The notes under the pieces are model-generated. The model was not told the DNA's origin. It saw only the letters and a list, made by a program, of their open reading frames with translations, and did no database searches. 64,000 nucleotides of DNA from Hippopus hippopus (lineage: Eukaryota; Mollusca; Bivalvia; Cardiida; Cardiidae), in the NCBI GenBank assembly GCA_946811185.2, contig OX328109.1, positions 4,340,001-4,404,000 on the forward strand, given 5' to 3'. This document shows positions 62,441 to 64,000 of the stretch, piece by piece (position 1 is the stretch's first letter; the number at the start of each line of letters is the position of its first letter). The position numbers and the translations under genes were made by a program.

Positions 62441-62692
62441 AGCCATGCTCTGGTAAAAGGGGGTTTAATGCATCTCCTTGGTGTGTGATACCAAGTAAGT
62501 CATCACATCATTATGAATCCATGGAATCCTTTTTGTTTAACAACCGACTGAATCATAATGCACACTGTTTCTTTGACATGAAAATTTACCAAACGCAAAA
62601 TGTTTCGATCCAGGTCAGTCTGTGCGAGCTGCGTGAACTGGGTCGATACTTTTTGTAGTTGCCCTAAGCCCCCTTTTCACAGTGCATGGCTC
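62439..62692 (-). mobile_element. MITE-H full copy
   Basis: TGAGCCATGCTCTGGTAAAA start, TTCACAGTGCATGGCTCA end. It abuts the MITE-D copy directly. Confidence 0.85.
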
Positions 62693-62699
62693 ATACGTT

Positions 62700-63640
62700 C
62701 TTATTTTGAAATTGGCAAAAAGCACGTATCTGTATCAGATACAGTGCAGGAATAATGCAGGTTACGTCCAGGCTTAAAGAGACATCTTTACAGCCAAAGA
62801 GTAAACAAACACAGTTAAAACTTGACGGTGTTATAATCTAGTCAGCTGTGTAAACGTAAATAAAAAATCAATATGAGGTGTATGGGGTAAAGAAACTGTA
62901 GGGATTTGTCTTCGATTTAAACCTGAAACTGTGGTTGTTATGTCTATGGTTAGCCGAAATAGAATGAAACGCTTTTTCTATCTGCCGTAATCTGTGCAAA
63001 CTTGCAACCATCAGGAGCAATATTTGGCATGAAGATAGAAGAGTGATTATAGTTTCATATAATAAAGAAAAAACGGTTAAAAAAACTGGATGAAAACGAA
63101 TAAAGATGCATGTTTAAATTGATTTTTTATTCTTAAAAAAGATGTGAAACAAAGCTTTTTTGACCGGAAAAATTATCAACTCTCAGTTCAAGCCTTTTAA
63201 ATCTGCGAAAAAAAAAAAAACCGAGATTTTGATGCCTGTTAGATTTGTTTGCTGCGAATTAAAATCTTTAATCAAACACTAATTAATGCGACAAAATATA
63301 TTTTTCCTTGCAAATATAAAGAAGCTGGATAGTTACATGCAGTAAACGGTGCAACTGTGAGCTTCTAAAAATGGATGGGTCGCACTGCAATGAGGAACTC
63401 CGTCTATTTTTATGAGATTAAATATGACGTCATCGTACTTATTTCAATATGGTCCCACCTAACAGATGCGTGTTATAGACCACTTAATATTGGCATAAAT
63501 GTGGCAACTTTTGTTCTGGTTTTACGATACCCTTTTTCTGCCAGCGACTGGAACTTTAACATACTGTACAGACTTACAATAAAATCTATTCTTTTACATG
63601 GTATGAATTAAACATGGCTACATTTTGTCTCCCACAATTG
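62700..63640. other. No recognisable feature
   Basis: AT-rich, with a poly(A) run at about 63209. No repeat family or convincing frame recognised. Confidence 0.5.
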
Positions 63641-63654
63641 TTGTTGTTGTTTTT

Positions 63655-63880
63655 TTTCTAGTCATCGCGACAGGGATTATTCCTCTCTCACCGTTGACCA
63701 TTGTTTCGAAATTGGTTATATGTGGGAAAGCAGCCAGTGGCTTGAATACTGTGCGAAGTACTGGTAAAAGAAAACTTTAGGAAAGCATGGATAAGTGCAC
63801 TGGCCGCAGTGATATAACTGAAATAATGTTGAAAACGGCGTTAATTACAATCAATCAATCAATCAATCAATCAATCGATC
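63655..63880 (+). mobile_element. SINE copy, 5' truncated
   Basis: Starts in the body (TAGTCATCGCGACAGGGATT), ends AACGGCGTTAATTACAATC and a clean (ATCA)n tail at 63847-63878. Confidence 0.87.
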
Positions 63881-63881
63881 C

Positions 63882-63923
63882 TTAGGGTCGTTAAAACTCG
63901 GGATTGTGTAGTAAGGGGTTAAG
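63882..63923 (-). mobile_element. MITE-A right-end fragment
   Basis: TTAGGGTCGTTAAAACTCGG then GTGTAGTAAGGGGTTAA. Confidence 0.7.
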
Positions 63924-64000
63924 TTAATACTAAAATGTAAACTTTCAAATATACACAACTGTACACAGAGAGGGGTGCAGTTCGTAGTATTTAAGCCTGC

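Noticed and set aside
1..64000. An autonomous piggyBac, Helentron or LINE source for the elements
   Set aside because: No frame in the window shows a transposase, Rep/helicase or reverse transcriptase motif; all mobile families here are non-coding.
1..64000. A defence, toxin or viral gene cluster
   Set aside because: The only supported protein gene is the ABC transporter; no endogenous viral frame or clustered immune genes were recognised.

Overview
This is an AT-rich animal genome window. One spliced gene is embedded in very dense, short, mostly hairpin-forming repeats. The organism is probably a bivalve mollusc. Evidence for that is the tRNA-headed SINEs ending in a GGCGTTAAAC motif plus (ATCA)n, the repeats starting ACAAGAGGGCCATGATGG with tandem cores of about 145-165 bp, and the TGAGCCATGCTCTG hairpin elements, all styles I associate with bivalves. 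I cannot name the species.

Gene. A 17-exon gene on the minus strand runs from the start codon at 51068 to the stop at 33944. It encodes an ABCB-type half ABC transporter. All 17 exons were placed by GT/AG junctions and reading frame. The summed coding length is 2496 nt (831 residues plus stop) with no frameshift. Order: an N-terminal four-helix region resembling the TMD0 of ABCB9/TAPL (exons 1-2), a charged linker (exon 3), a six-helix core membrane domain (exons 4-10) and a complete nucleotide-binding domain (exons 12-17).

Flanks. I found no second credible protein gene in 1-33900 or 51070-64000. These regions are layered repeats.

Repeat families (names are mine). MITE-A: about 200-230 bp, TTAA ends, inner end CYCTTTACCA, near-perfect central hairpin containing CTGGTAACCAG; roughly 60 copies or fragments. 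Its orientation here is '+' when the end with ACAATCCCGAC comes first. MITE-B: TTAA-ended elements with a GATCAGACTGCAC hairpin. MITE-C: fold-back elements with TTTCATCAGCTTGTGG arms. MITE-D: TTGCGTAAAGTG hairpins. MITE-E: palindromes with ATTGGCTAAACC. MITE-H: TGAGCCATGCTCTG ends, hairpin GGTCAGCCTGCGC. Family F: elements with tandem cores and a terminal hairpin, like Helentron-derived pearl/HINE elements. Family G: repeats starting ACAAGAGCACTGCATG. SINEs: one main type plus a second type with a different head.

Layout: 1-33.9 kb repeats, with Family F arrays at 17.3-18.2 and 24.1-29.0 kb; 33.9-51.1 kb the transporter, its introns packed with MITE-A and Family G; 51.1-64 kb repeats, with quieter stretches at 52.2-53.6, 57.0-57.6, 58.5-59.4 and 62.7-63.6 kb. 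No transposase gene is present, so every mobile family here is non-autonomous as seen in this window.
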